In this document: piece after piece, positions 1 to 7,271 of the stretch | Numbering within the stretch: the stretch's first letter is position 1 | Layout: every line of letters starts with the position of its first letter | Origin: Eubacteriales Family XIII. Incertae Sedis bacterium | GTDB taxonomy: Bacteria > Bacillota > Clostridia > Peptostreptococcales > Anaerovoracaceae | Length of the DNA stretch: 8,310 nt | NCBI GenBank assembly: GCA_031254995.1 | Contig: JAIRTJ010000007.1 | Span: forward strand, 1-8,310 | Direction: 5' to 3' | Notes under the pieces: generated by a model | Told to the model about the DNA's origin: nothing | Databases searched by the model: none | Seen by the model: only the letters and a program-made list of their open reading frames with translations | Translations under genes and position numbers: made by a program

Positions 1-18
1 TTTCATAAATTTTTTGCG

Positions 19-41
19 TTTCGCGCGAAAAGCGCGCGAAA
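19..41. repeat. Perfect inverted repeat, 9-bp arms
   Basis: TTTCGCGCG (19-27) and CGCGCGAAA (33-41) form a perfect 9-bp stem around a 5-nt loop, about 55 bp past the stop of the minus-strand nitroreductase gene. Its position suggests a transcript end. However, read on the minus strand the stem is followed by CGC and then an A-run rather than a U-run, so it is not a standard intrinsic terminator. Nothing else is recognised in 1-94. Confidence 0.4.
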
Positions 42-94
42 AAGACGCGAGAAGGCGCGTCGATCCGAGATTCCTGTCGAAACCGCGAGGCAGA

Positions 95-802
95 TTACGA
101 CTCTTCCGCGTCGGAATACCGTATTTCGATCTCAAATGCCTTCCCGTCGGATTTCGGCGTGACGGATTCTATCGTTTTCCCGTCGTTTCGAAGAGCGATT
201 TCCGCGTGACGCGCCGCGATGCCGAGATCGATCTTGTTCAATTTTTTCTGCAAAACCTGACGGAATACGCCGCGTCCTACGCAGCGGAGGATCATCAGAT
301 CTTGCTCGAAGCGCATTTCCCACGGTTGGGAGTTCTGCGCGGAGGGCGCGAGGCGAACCGCGCGCGCAACCGTATTGTCCTCATTCGTGAGTTTTTTAAG
401 AGGCAAGCGCCTGAAACTCGACGCGCCGTTTCGCATGGGGACGTCCGTCTCGCCGAAAGCGAGCATGATGCAAAAGTCAGCCTTTTCTTCTTTGGGCTTG
501 CCCATGCCGAGCCACAGGCTGCCGAGTCCGAGGCTCTGAATGTACAGATCCGCTTTTTGGAGGACGTATCCCACGTTCGCATAGGCCGCGTCTCCCGCTT
601 CGCAATAGGCGAGAATGCTGTAGGCTGCGACGGGAGATTTGATCGTGTCCGAAGATACGACCTCAAACCACGCGTTTTGGCCGGGCAATTGCTCCGTGTC
701 CTCGATGAAGCTCTCGATCTTGTCCACTGCTGCGTTGGATGGGAATGACTCCGAATACCTTCTCACCGACCGTCTTTTTTCGATCATTTCGTAAAGCGTC
801 AT
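95..802 (-). CDS. Nitroreductase-family flavoprotein (TM1586-like)
   Basis: This 235-residue protein is probably an FMN-dependent, NAD(P)H-linked oxidoreductase of the nitroreductase superfamily, cytosolic, with unknown physiological substrate. What is seen: the N-terminal family signature EKRRSVRRY (residues 8-16), a middle segment with LGLGSLWLGMG (91-101), then a second half-domain opening with LAPSAQNSQPW (151-161) and closing with IDLGIAARHAEIAL (191-204). This two-half arrangement matches the 'putative TM nitroreductase' family (TM1586-like) better than classical single-domain NfsB enzymes. The ATG at 802 is chosen because a GGAGG (812-808 on the minus strand) lies 5 nt upstream; the reading frame stays open to 1009, but that extension is arginine-rich and unlike the family. 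The gene lies in the same direction as uvrA but 289 bp beyond it, so it probably has its own promoter. The family call is firm; the reaction is not known. Confidence 0.88.
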   Translation of the reverse strand: MTLYEMIEKRRSVRRYSESFPSNAAVDKIESFIEDTEQLPGQNAWFEVVSSDTIKSPVAAYSILAYCEAGDAAYANVGYVLQKADLYIQSLGLGSLWLGMGKPKEEKADFCIMLAFGETDVPMRNGASSFRRLPLKKLTNEDNTVARAVRLAPSAQNSQPWEMRFEQDLMILRCVGRGVFRQVLQKKLNKIDLGIAARHAEIALRNDGKTIESVTPKSDGKAFEIEIRYSDAEES

Positions 803-817
803 GATTGCCTCCGTTTG

Positions 818-833
818 GCCGCCGGTCGGCGGC
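818..833 (-). other. GC-rich hairpin next to the nitroreductase ribosome binding site
   Basis: GCCGCC and GGCGGC pair as a 6-bp all-GC stem with a 4-nt loop. In the transcript the hairpin ends 5 nt before the GGAGG of the nitroreductase gene. It may modulate ribosome access or simply stabilise the 5' end; there is no U-run, so it is not a terminator. Confidence 0.35.
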
Positions 834-915
834 TTCGATTCGTATGAGCGCTGTTCGAACCTTCGCATTCCGCGCCGAACGACGCGAAGACGCGAATGAA
901 CCATCGACTCGTTTT

Positions 916-949
916 CATTTAGCATATCATATCGCAAATGAAATATAAA
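916..949 (-). promoter_or_regulatory. Candidate promoter and palindromic operator for the nitroreductase gene
   Basis: On the minus strand a TTTATA (949-944) and a TATGCT (926-921) are spaced by 17 bp, a moderate match to a sigma-A promoter; TATGAT (931-926) is an alternative -10. Positions 916-940 form a 25-bp imperfect palindrome of the form CATTT-N3-ATAT-N-ATAT-N3-AAATG (9 of 12 symmetric pairs match). It covers the -10 and part of the spacer, as expected for a repressor operator. Predicted transcription would start near 914, about 110 nt before the gene. The regulator is unknown. Confidence 0.4.
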
Positions 950-975
950 CGGTTTTTTCCGCTTGAGCACCCGGT

Positions 976-1005
976 GCGTCTCCGGGACGCGAATGTATTT
1001 GCGTC
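976..1005 (-). other. Two mutually exclusive hairpins between uvrA and the nitroreductase gene
   Basis: GACGC (986-990) can pair either with GCGTC at 976-980 (5-bp stem, 5-nt loop) or, with the adjoining GAA, with TTTGCGTC at 998-1005 (8-bp stem containing one G-T pair, 4-nt loop). The segment follows the uvrA stop by about 90 nt on the minus strand. It may be the folded end of the uvrA transcript; no U-run follows, so a terminator cannot be claimed. Confidence 0.25.
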
Positions 1006-1091
1006 TCACTCCGCCTTCAAACGGTTTTGAGACGAAGGGATTGAGGGATCCGGCGCATGGCCGCGATTGACAAGTCGCAAAAGGCGATCTG

Positions 1092-3983
1092 TTACAACAC
1101 GCGTTTTAAAAATTCTCCGGTGTAGGATCGCTTGTTCTTTGTCAATTCCTCCGGAGTTCCGGTACCGATGACCGTGCCGCCTTTGTCTCCGCCCTCGGGT
1201 CCCAGGTCAATGATATAATCCGCGCGTTTGATTATGTCGAGATTGTGTTCGATGACGACGACGGTATTGCCCGCGTCGACCAACTTATCCAAAACCCCGA
1301 CGAGATTGTCCACGTCCGCGAAATGCAAGCCCGTGGTCGGCTCGTCGAGAATGTACATCGTGCGCCCCGTGCTGCGTTTGGACAGTTCCGTCGCCAATTT
1401 CACGCGTTGCGCCTCGCCTCCCGAAAGCTGCGTGGACGGCTGCCCCAATTTGATGTATCCGAGTCCCACTTCGTCGAGCGTTTCCAACTGTCTTATGATC
1501 GTCGGCAAATTCTTGAAGAATTCCATCGACTCCGACACGGTCATCTCCAAGACATCGTAAATGTTCTTTCCCTTGTATTTGACCTCCAACGTCTCGCGAT
1601 TGTAGCGTTTCCCCTTGCAGACCTCGCACGGAACATAGACATCGGGGAGAAAATGCATCTCTATTTTAATGATGCCGTCCCCGTTGCAGGCTTCGCAACG
1701 GCCGCCCTTTACATTGAAGCTGAATCTGCCCTTTTCGTATCCGCGCACCTTGGCGTCGGGCAACTGCGCGAACAGATCGCGAATGGGCGTGAAAACTCCC
1801 GTATACGTGGCCGGATTCGAACGAGGCGTTCGCCCGATGGGAGATTGATCTATGTCGATTACTTTGTCAATATATTCTAATCCTTCAATATTTTGGTATT
1901 TACCGGGTTTCACCTTCGCCCTGTTGACTCTTTGCGCCAACGCCTTGTAGAGAATTTCGTTTACGAGACTGCTCTTGCCTGAACCCGAGACGCCCGTAAC
2001 GCAGACGAATTGCCCTAACGGAAACGTCACGTCTATGCCTTTCAAATTGTTCGCCGCGGCTCCGATCACGCGAATCGCGTTTCCATTGCCCTCGCGCCTA
2101 TCCGTCGGCGTCTCGATCTTCTTCGCTCCGGTCAAATACTGCCCCGTTACGGACTTCTTGTTTCGTTTGATATCGTCTACCGTGCCTTCGGCCACGACGC
2201 GACCGCCGTGAACACCCGCGCCCGGGCCTATGTCCACAATGTGATCCGCCGCGTACATGGTTTCCTCGTCATGCTCGACCACGATCAGCGTATTGCCCAA
2301 ATCCGTCAGGTTTCGTAACGTTTTCAGGAGTTTTGCATTGTCCCGCTGATGCAATCCGATGCTGGGTTCATCGAGGATGTACATGACGCCGACCAGAGAA
2401 GAGCCGATCTGCGTCGCCAATCTGATTCTTTGCGACTCGCCGCCCGAGAGCGTTCCCGCGCTTCGCGAGAGCGTCAAGTAATCCAATCCCACATTCACGA
2501 GAAACGAAAACCTCTCACGAATTTCCTTGAGTATTTGATAGGCGATCGCCGTATCCCGCTCGCTGAGCCGCATGTCGTTCACGAAGGTCAACGCGTCTCG
2601 AACGGACATGTCGGAGAGCTCCGCGATATTCTTGCCGCCCACGGTGACGCCGAGAACTTCCGGTTTGAGCCTCTTACCTCCGCAGGCTTCGCACGGCTCC
2701 AAACTCATATACTGTTCCATCTTTTCTTTGATATAATCAGACGTCGTCTCGCGATAACGTCGCTCCATGTTGGCCAACATACCCTCGAAGCTGTGATCCA
2801 TCTGAGTCACGCGTCCGGTATTTCGGCTTTTGTACGCGTATTTCAAATGGCGTTCGCCCGTGCCGTACAACACCTCTTTGCGAAATTTTTCCGGCAACTT
2901 TCCCCACGGCAGGTGGATATCCACGCCGTGTTCGCGCGCCAATTCGTCGATCATCTGCCGATAAAATCCCGAGAATTCCATGTTCGCGAAGATACCGGAC
3001 AGCGCGCCCCCCGGGATGCTCTTCTGCGGTTCCGTAATGATCAATCCCGGATCGATGCGTTGAATATATCCCAGACCGTTGCACGCGGGACACGCGCCGA
3101 ACGGATTGTTGAACGAGAACATGCGCGGCTCCATCTCCTCGACGCTGATGTCGCAATCCGGACATGAGAGTTTCACGGACAATACCTTTTCTTCCTCGCG
3201 AACGCGCGAATCTCGTCCGTCCGTTTCGTTTTTTCCGCGCACCGACCGATCCGAATCGTCCCGGTACTGTATATGCGCGACGACCAAGCCGTCGCCGTGG
3301 GTGATCGCCGTCTCGACGGACTCCGCGATCCGGCTTTCGACTCCCGGCTTTACGGAAACGCGATCGACGACGATCTCTATCGTATGTTTGTAAGTCTTCG
3401 CGAGCTTGATCTCATCCTCGTCGAAGCGGTTGATCACGCCATCCACCCTGACCCGCGCAAACCCCTCTTTTCGAATGGTCTCCAAAACCTTTTCGTGCGT
3501 CCCCTTCCGCTGCCGCACCACGGGCGCGAGCAAGGTCACGCGACTGCCCTCGGGCAATTCCATGAGTTCGTCCACGATTCCGTCAACCGTCCGCCCGAAG
3601 ATCTCCTTGCCGCAGACAGGGCAATGCGGCACGCCGATTCTCGCGTACATCAATCTGAGATAATCGTGTATCTCCGTCACGGTGCCCACGGTCGAGCGAG
3701 GGTTTCGACCCGTGGTCTTCTGATCGATGGAGATCGCCGGAGACAGACCCTCGATGTATTCCACATCCGGTTTCTCCATCCGGCCCAAGAACTGACGCGC
3801 GTAAGCGGACAAACTTTCCACATATCGCCGTTGGCCCTCTGCGTATATCGTATCGAAGGCGAGCGACGACTTACCCGAACCGGACAGCCCTGTCAGCACC
3901 ACGAATCGATCTCTCGGGATGCGAACGTCTATGTTTTTCAAATTGTGCTCGTTGGCCCCTTTTACGAATAAATCCCTTGCCAA
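1092..3983 (-). CDS. uvrA: UvrABC system protein A, excision repair damage-recognition ATPase
   Basis: UvrA dimerises, finds bulky DNA lesions with UvrB and loads UvrB at the damage site. From the proposed start the protein has 963 residues, close to the 940-957 of E. coli and B. subtilis UvrA. Visible landmarks: Walker A I GLSGSGKSS (32-40), zinc-binding cysteine pairs CPDC/CPAC (274-301), LSGGE signature I (512-516) with ILDEP (536-540), Walker A II GVSGSGKSS (664-672), C-terminal zinc module CEAC/CEVC (763-789), LSGGE II (853-857) and ILDEP (878-882). All ATPase motifs are intact. Start choice: the TTG at 3983-3981 follows a GGGGGAG with 5-nt spacing and gives an N-terminus (6 residues before VKGA) that fits the family. 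An in-frame ATG at 4022-4020 has only a weak site and adds 13 residues; the open frame runs to 4256 but encodes implausible Cys/Arg-rich sequence. A hydrophilic insert at about 241-266 is unusual. A LexA-like box lies upstream. Confidence 0.97.
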   Translation of the reverse strand: MARDLFVKGANEHNLKNIDVRIPRDRFVVLTGLSGSGKSSLAFDTIYAEGQRRYVESLSAYARQFLGRMEKPDVEYIEGLSPAISIDQKTTGRNPRSTVGTVTEIHDYLRLMYARIGVPHCPVCGKEIFGRTVDGIVDELMELPEGSRVTLLAPVVRQRKGTHEKVLETIRKEGFARVRVDGVINRFDEDEIKLAKTYKHTIEIVVDRVSVKPGVESRIAESVETAITHGDGLVVAHIQYRDDSDRSVRGKNETDGRDSRVREEEKVLSVKLSCPDCDISVEEMEPRMFSFNNPFGACPACNGLGYIQRIDPGLIITEPQKSIPGGALSGIFANMEFSGFYRQMIDELAREHGVDIHLPWGKLPEKFRKEVLYGTGERHLKYAYKSRNTGRVTQMDHSFEGMLANMERRYRETTSDYIKEKMEQYMSLEPCEACGGKRLKPEVLGVTVGGKNIAELSDMSVRDALTFVNDMRLSERDTAIAYQILKEIRERFSFLVNVGLDYLTLSRSAGTLSGGESQRIRLATQIGSSLVGVMYILDEPSIGLHQRDNAKLLKTLRNLTDLGNTLIVVEHDEETMYAADHIVDIGPGAGVHGGRVVAEGTVDDIKRNKKSVTGQYLTGAKKIETPTDRREGNGNAIRVIGAAANNLKGIDVTFPLGQFVCVTGVSGSGKSSLVNEILYKALAQRVNRAKVKPGKYQNIEGLEYIDKVIDIDQSPIGRTPRSNPATYTGVFTPIRDLFAQLPDAKVRGYEKGRFSFNVKGGRCEACNGDGIIKIEMHFLPDVYVPCEVCKGKRYNRETLEVKYKGKNIYDVLEMTVSESMEFFKNLPTIIRQLETLDEVGLGYIKLGQPSTQLSGGEAQRVKLATELSKRSTGRTMYILDEPTTGLHFADVDNLVGVLDKLVDAGNTVVVIEHNLDIIKRADYIIDLGPEGGDKGGTVIGTGTPEELTKNKRSYTGEFLKRVL

Positions 3984-4170
3984 ATCCTCTCCCCCGCTTC
4001 CTTTGTATTGTATCCGATGCATTGTCTTCGAAATAACGCCGTCCCCTTCTCGGGAACAATCGACCTCGCCCCGAGACAAGCCGGTATTCCTATTGCGACC
4101 ATTGCCGTTGCAACAGCAACCACAGTCGTAACGACGCCTCCGGCATCGAAATGACCGACGTCCGCTTATC

Positions 4171-4176
4171 ATTATA
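4171..4176 (-). promoter_or_regulatory. Extended -10 promoter element for uvrA
   Basis: On the minus strand the sequence reads TGATATAAT, a perfect TGn-TATAAT extended -10, at the end of an AT-rich stretch. The -35 region at 17-bp spacing (4194-4199) is poor, which is common for extended -10 promoters, and it coincides with the LexA-like box. Transcription would start near 4164, giving a leader of about 180 nt before the TTG start. Confidence 0.55.
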
Positions 4177-4193
4177 TCATAAAAAAAACAACA

Positions 4194-4207
4194 AGAACAA
4201 ACGTTTA
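4194..4207. promoter_or_regulatory. LexA (SOS) box upstream of uvrA
   Basis: AGAACAAACGTTTA agrees with the Gram-positive LexA/DinR consensus CGAACRNRYGTTYC at 12 of 14 positions; the core is GAAC-N4-GTTT, one base off the symmetric GAAC-N4-GTTC. It sits exactly over the -35 region of the extended -10 promoter, where bound LexA would block RNA polymerase. uvrA is a classical SOS gene, so motif, position and gene agree. It was found by eye; LexA itself is not in the window. Confidence 0.6.
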
Positions 4208-4332
4208 CAAAAAAAGATCGCAAGAAACGCCCGGGGGGAGACGGAGGCGAGAGCATAGCCCCAGCCCGAACGCGGGGCGCGTCTGCTGTTGTCTGCTATT
4301 GCTATTGCGCCTCGAAATTGTTGACGGAGCAG

Positions 4333-4361
4333 TTGGAAAGAGGAAACGAATGTGATACACT
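4333..4361 (+). promoter_or_regulatory. Candidate promoter of rluB, nearly leaderless
   Basis: TTGGAA (4333-4338) and TACACT (4356-4361) are separated by 17 bp, and the -10 carries the TG extension (TGATACACT). The predicted start is near 4367-4369, only 2-4 nt before the rluB ATG, and no good Shine-Dalgarno is present (only GAAG at 4365-4368, 2 nt from the ATG). If this promoter is used, the transcript is essentially leaderless. Confidence 0.4.
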
Positions 4362-4370
4362 ATTGAAGCT

Positions 4371-5078
4371 ATGAGACTGAACAAATATATCGCTATGGCA
4401 GGCATAGCCGGCAGACGCAAGGCGGACGCTCTCACGGAAAACGGCAACGTAAAGGTGAACGGACGCGTCATGCTGACGCCCGGATATGATGTGAAGGACG
4501 GGGACGAGGTCGAGGTGAACGGACGTTTGCTCGCGCCGGAATCCCGATCGGTCTATATCGTGCTGAACAAGCCCAAGGGTTACATTACGTCGACGCGTGA
4601 CGAAAAGAATCGTCCCACGGTCATGGACTTGGTTTGCGATATCGAAGAGAGGATTTTTCCCGTCGGGCGCTTGGACGCCGCAACGACGGGATTGCTGGTG
4701 ATGACAAACGACGGCGATCTTGCATACAGGATGACGCATCCGCGTTGCGAAATATACAAGACATATCGCGCAAAGGTGTTCGGCGTTCTTTCGCGGGAAC
4801 GCGTCGCGAAGCTCCGAAGGGGCGTGGATATCGGCAATTTCACGACCGCACCCGCCGAGGTGGAAGTCGTCCGACAAGGAGCGCACAGCGCCCTCGTCGA
4901 AATCCGCATACGTGAAGGTAAAAATCGCCAAATACGGAAAATGTTTGCGTCTGTCGGAAACAAAGTCCTCGAACTCGAGCGAATCGCCGTCGGCGATGTG
5001 CGCCTCGGCAATTTGAAACAGGGCCATTATCGAAAGATGAAACGCGACGAGATTATCGGTTTGATGAGGGAACAATAA
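4371..5078 (+). CDS. rluB: 23S rRNA pseudouridine synthase, RluB/RsuA family
   Basis: The protein (235 residues) isomerises a uridine in ribosomal RNA to pseudouridine. An N-terminal S4 RNA-binding domain (about 1-60) starts with RLNKYIAMAGIAGRRKAD and includes VKVNG, followed by LNKPKG (65-70) and the catalytic loop GRLDAATTGLLVMTNDG (about 101-117), whose Asp is the family nucleophile. KNRQIRKM near residue 186 is the conserved C-terminal signature. The sequence resembles Gram-positive RluB, so 23S rRNA is the likelier target, but RsuA/RluE-type specificity cannot be excluded. The ATG is the only sensible start, since an in-frame TGA lies at 4353-4355. The end overlaps the next start codon in TAATG (stop 5076-5078, ATG 5078-5080), so the sigma-54 activator downstream is probably co-transcribed and translationally coupled, although the two have no obvious shared function. 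Confidence 0.93.
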   Translation: MRLNKYIAMAGIAGRRKADALTENGNVKVNGRVMLTPGYDVKDGDEVEVNGRLLAPESRSVYIVLNKPKGYITSTRDEKNRPTVMDLVCDIEERIFPVGRLDAATTGLLVMTNDGDLAYRMTHPRCEIYKTYRAKVFGVLSRERVAKLRRGVDIGNFTTAPAEVEVVRQGAHSALVEIRIREGKNRQIRKMFASVGNKVLELERIAVGDVRLGNLKQGHYRKMKRDEIIGLMREQ

Positions 5079-7213
5079 TGGCGAGAAACGCGGGAAACCG
5101 TTCCAAGATGAATATGATCGTATACGGAGCGAAACGTTCCCTCGAACCGAAAAACGTATTGCCCACCACAGCTTGGCGCGTGGACAACAGTCGAGAAATC
5201 GCGGCCGGCGAAATGCGCGTTTCTCTGAAAAGACTCATGATCGAGCCTACGAGTTTCAAGCAAATCTGCGCGGAAAACAACAACGACCCCGACAGGATTC
5301 GCGCGGGGATCATGGACATCGTTTCTCGCAGGGGAAAGATGCACAATCCCGTGACGGACAGCGGCGGTCTGCTGTACGGCATCGCGGAAGAAATCGGTCC
5401 TGATTACGAAAACGCCGCAGACGTCAAAATCGGAGACAAGATCATCTGCAATTCCTCATTGGCCTCCCTGCCCATACACATCGAGCATATCGGCAAGATC
5501 GATATGTTTTTTTGCTTGGTCGAAGTGAAGGGGTACGGAATCATATTCAGCAAGGCTCCGGTCGTGAAAAAGCCGGATGACATACCGTCCGGCCTCCTCA
5601 TGTACATCAGCAACGAATCCGGAACTCTGTATCACGTCAGCAAGGCGGCCGTCGGAAAGCGCGACTTCCTCATTGTAGGAGACAATCTCATCACAAATCT
5701 CCTATTCGGCGGAGCCATCCGCAAAACCGCAGGCGACGAAGCGCGCATCGTATGTCTCCTGGATCGGGGGACCGGTCTGAAAGTAAAAAAAGGAAGCGCG
5801 CTCAACAAGCTATTGAAAGAGACGTTCAATGAGATCCGACACGTCGAGATACTCAGACCCGTGGAATGCATAGAAGCGCTGGATTTGGACGGACGCTTCG
5901 ATCTCGCAGTCAACTGCGCGGACATCCCCGGCGGAGAGACAATCAACGTCGTCGCCGCAAAGAACGGCGGTTCCGTAATATTCGCAAACATCATAAGCAA
6001 TTTCGGCAATGCGCTCTACATGACAGAAGCGATTTCGAGGGATTTGGACGTCCGCGTCGCGGACGGTTATCTGGAAAAATACGCGGATTTCGACATCATG
6101 TTGGCCGCGGATTTGGCGCCCGCGTTCAAGGATTCCGTATTCTCGGTGGATCGCGCGGCAAATCATGCGGACTATCCGATCGGCGGGACGAAGCGAAGCG
6201 CCGAAATGCAGGGATACCGAAACAGTCTGACAAACGACTTCATCTGCGAAAGCGCCGCGATGATGAACGTTTTGGATGAAACGCTGCGCGTGGCAAAATA
6301 CGATTGCAACGTGCTGATCACGGGAGAGACGGGCGTCGGAAAGGAGAAGGTCGCAACGATGATCTTCCAAAACAGCGCACGCAACATGCGCCCCTTTGTG
6401 CGCGTGAACTGCGCCGCAATCTCCCCGCACCTCCTCGAGTCGGAATTTTTCGGGTACGAAAAAGGCGCTTTTACAGGAGCGTCGGACAGCGGGAAAAAGG
6501 GTTTTTTCGAGATCGCGAACAACGGTACCATATTCTTGGATGAGATCTCGGAATTGCCCCCGGATCTGCAAGCAAAGCTGTTGCGCGTCATCCAGGACGG
6601 GGAATATTTCAAAGTCGGAGGTACGGAATCCGAAAAGACTAATGTGCGCATTCTCGCCGCAACGAACCGGACGCCCGAAGAACTGTTGTCGCAAGACGGC
6701 ATGCGCCGCGACCTCTATTATCGTTTGAACGTATTCCCGATCCGCGTACCCGGTCTCGCGGAACGCAGGGAGGAAATACCGGCGCTCGCGCGGCATTTCC
6801 TGAAAAAATACGGGAGGAAATTCGGCGTAAAAAAGACGTTTTCGGACGACGCAATCGCCGCGTTGCGCGCGCGCGCTTGGCCCGGCAATATACGGGAGTT
6901 GGAAAACACGATTCAGAGACTCCTGATCGTCACGCCGACTGACAGGATATCCGCTATGGACGTCATCAAGGAAAACGAAGCCGAGCAGGCAACGGCGCGA
7001 GGGCATCGCAAAACCCCGATCGATGCGGTCACGGATTTTTCCGACGGACTGACGTCGATCATCGAGCGCTACGAAAGCAAGCTCATCGCGGAAGCCTACG
7101 CAAAATACGGCTCGTCGCGCAAAGCCGCCGAAGCCCTGGGCATCAGCCAAAGCCAATTCATGCGAAAAAAGAAGCGTTGCGACGAATTCGACTCCGCTCC
7201 CGTCGATTCGTGA
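5078..7213 (+). CDS. Sigma-54-dependent activator with an N-terminal 3,5-diaminohexanoate dehydrogenase-like sensor domain
   Basis: A 711-residue enhancer-binding protein in three parts. Residues ~14-355 resemble L-erythro-3,5-diaminohexanoate dehydrogenase (Kdd): YGAKRSLEPKNVLP (16-29), RGKMHNPVTDSGG (85-97), VKIGDKI (116-122) and DLAVNC (275-280) line up with that family as I remember it. The expected Gly-rich NAD loop is degraded (VGDNLITNL, 200-208), suggesting ligand binding without catalysis. Residues ~385-625 are the AAA+ domain: Walker A GETGVGKE (416-423), the sigma-54 contact loop GAFTGA (463-468), Walker B TIFLDEI (484-490), RRDLYYRL with the arginine finger (543-550) and WPGNIREL (601-608). 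Residues ~660-700 form a Fis/TyrR-type helix-turn-helix (SSRKAAEALGISQSQFMRKKKR). No receiver, PAS or GAF domain is present. The start has GAGGGA 6-7 nt upstream and overlaps the rluB stop. The sigma-54 promoter in front of kamA makes kamA the obvious target; the inducer is inferred to be a lysine-pathway amino acid. Confidence 0.95.
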   Translation: MARNAGNRSKMNMIVYGAKRSLEPKNVLPTTAWRVDNSREIAAGEMRVSLKRLMIEPTSFKQICAENNNDPDRIRAGIMDIVSRRGKMHNPVTDSGGLLYGIAEEIGPDYENAADVKIGDKIICNSSLASLPIHIEHIGKIDMFFCLVEVKGYGIIFSKAPVVKKPDDIPSGLLMYISNESGTLYHVSKAAVGKRDFLIVGDNLITNLLFGGAIRKTAGDEARIVCLLDRGTGLKVKKGSALNKLLKETFNEIRHVEILRPVECIEALDLDGRFDLAVNCADIPGGETINVVAAKNGGSVIFANIISNFGNALYMTEAISRDLDVRVADGYLEKYADFDIMLAADLAPAFKDSVFSVDRAANHADYPIGGTKRSAEMQGYRNSLTNDFICESAAMMNVLDETLRVAKYDCNVLITGETGVGKEKVATMIFQNSARNMRPFVRVNCAAISPHLLESEFFGYEKGAFTGASDSGKKGFFEIANNGTIFLDEISELPPDLQAKLLRVIQDGEYFKVGGTESEKTNVRILAATNRTPEELLSQDGMRRDLYYRLNVFPIRVPGLAERREEIPALARHFLKKYGRKFGVKKTFSDDAIAALRARAWPGNIRELENTIQRLLIVTPTDRISAMDVIKENEAEQATARGHRKTPIDAVTDFSDGLTSIIERYESKLIAEAYAKYGSSRKAAEALGISQSQFMRKKKRCDEFDSAPVDS

Positions 7214-7271
7214 ACGATACCGCGCGAAAGCAGTCGAATGCCTCGCGCCGATCCGAATCGAAAGCGTGATC

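Larger units (their letters stand above)
3984..4370. other. Divergent intergenic region between uvrA and rluB
   Basis: This 387-bp gap separates the minus-strand uvrA from the plus-strand rluB. It holds a candidate uvrA promoter and LexA-like box (4171-4206) and a candidate rluB promoter (4333-4361). The uvrA reading frame is open through part of it but translates to a low-complexity Cys/Arg/Asn sequence, so it is treated as untranslated leader. Short CTGTTGTCTGCTATTGCTATTG-like repetition occurs near 4284-4307. No RNA gene or further coding sequence is recognised. Confidence 0.7.

Noticed and set aside
14..748. A 244-codon plus-strand open frame opposite the nitroreductase gene
   Set aside because: The minus-strand product has clear family signatures and a strong ribosome binding site; the plus-strand frame is its shadow.
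4023..4256. N-terminal extension of UvrA in the open upstream frame
   Set aside because: The 78 added residues are Cys/Arg/Asn-rich low complexity, unlike any UvrA, and the frame crosses the predicted promoter.
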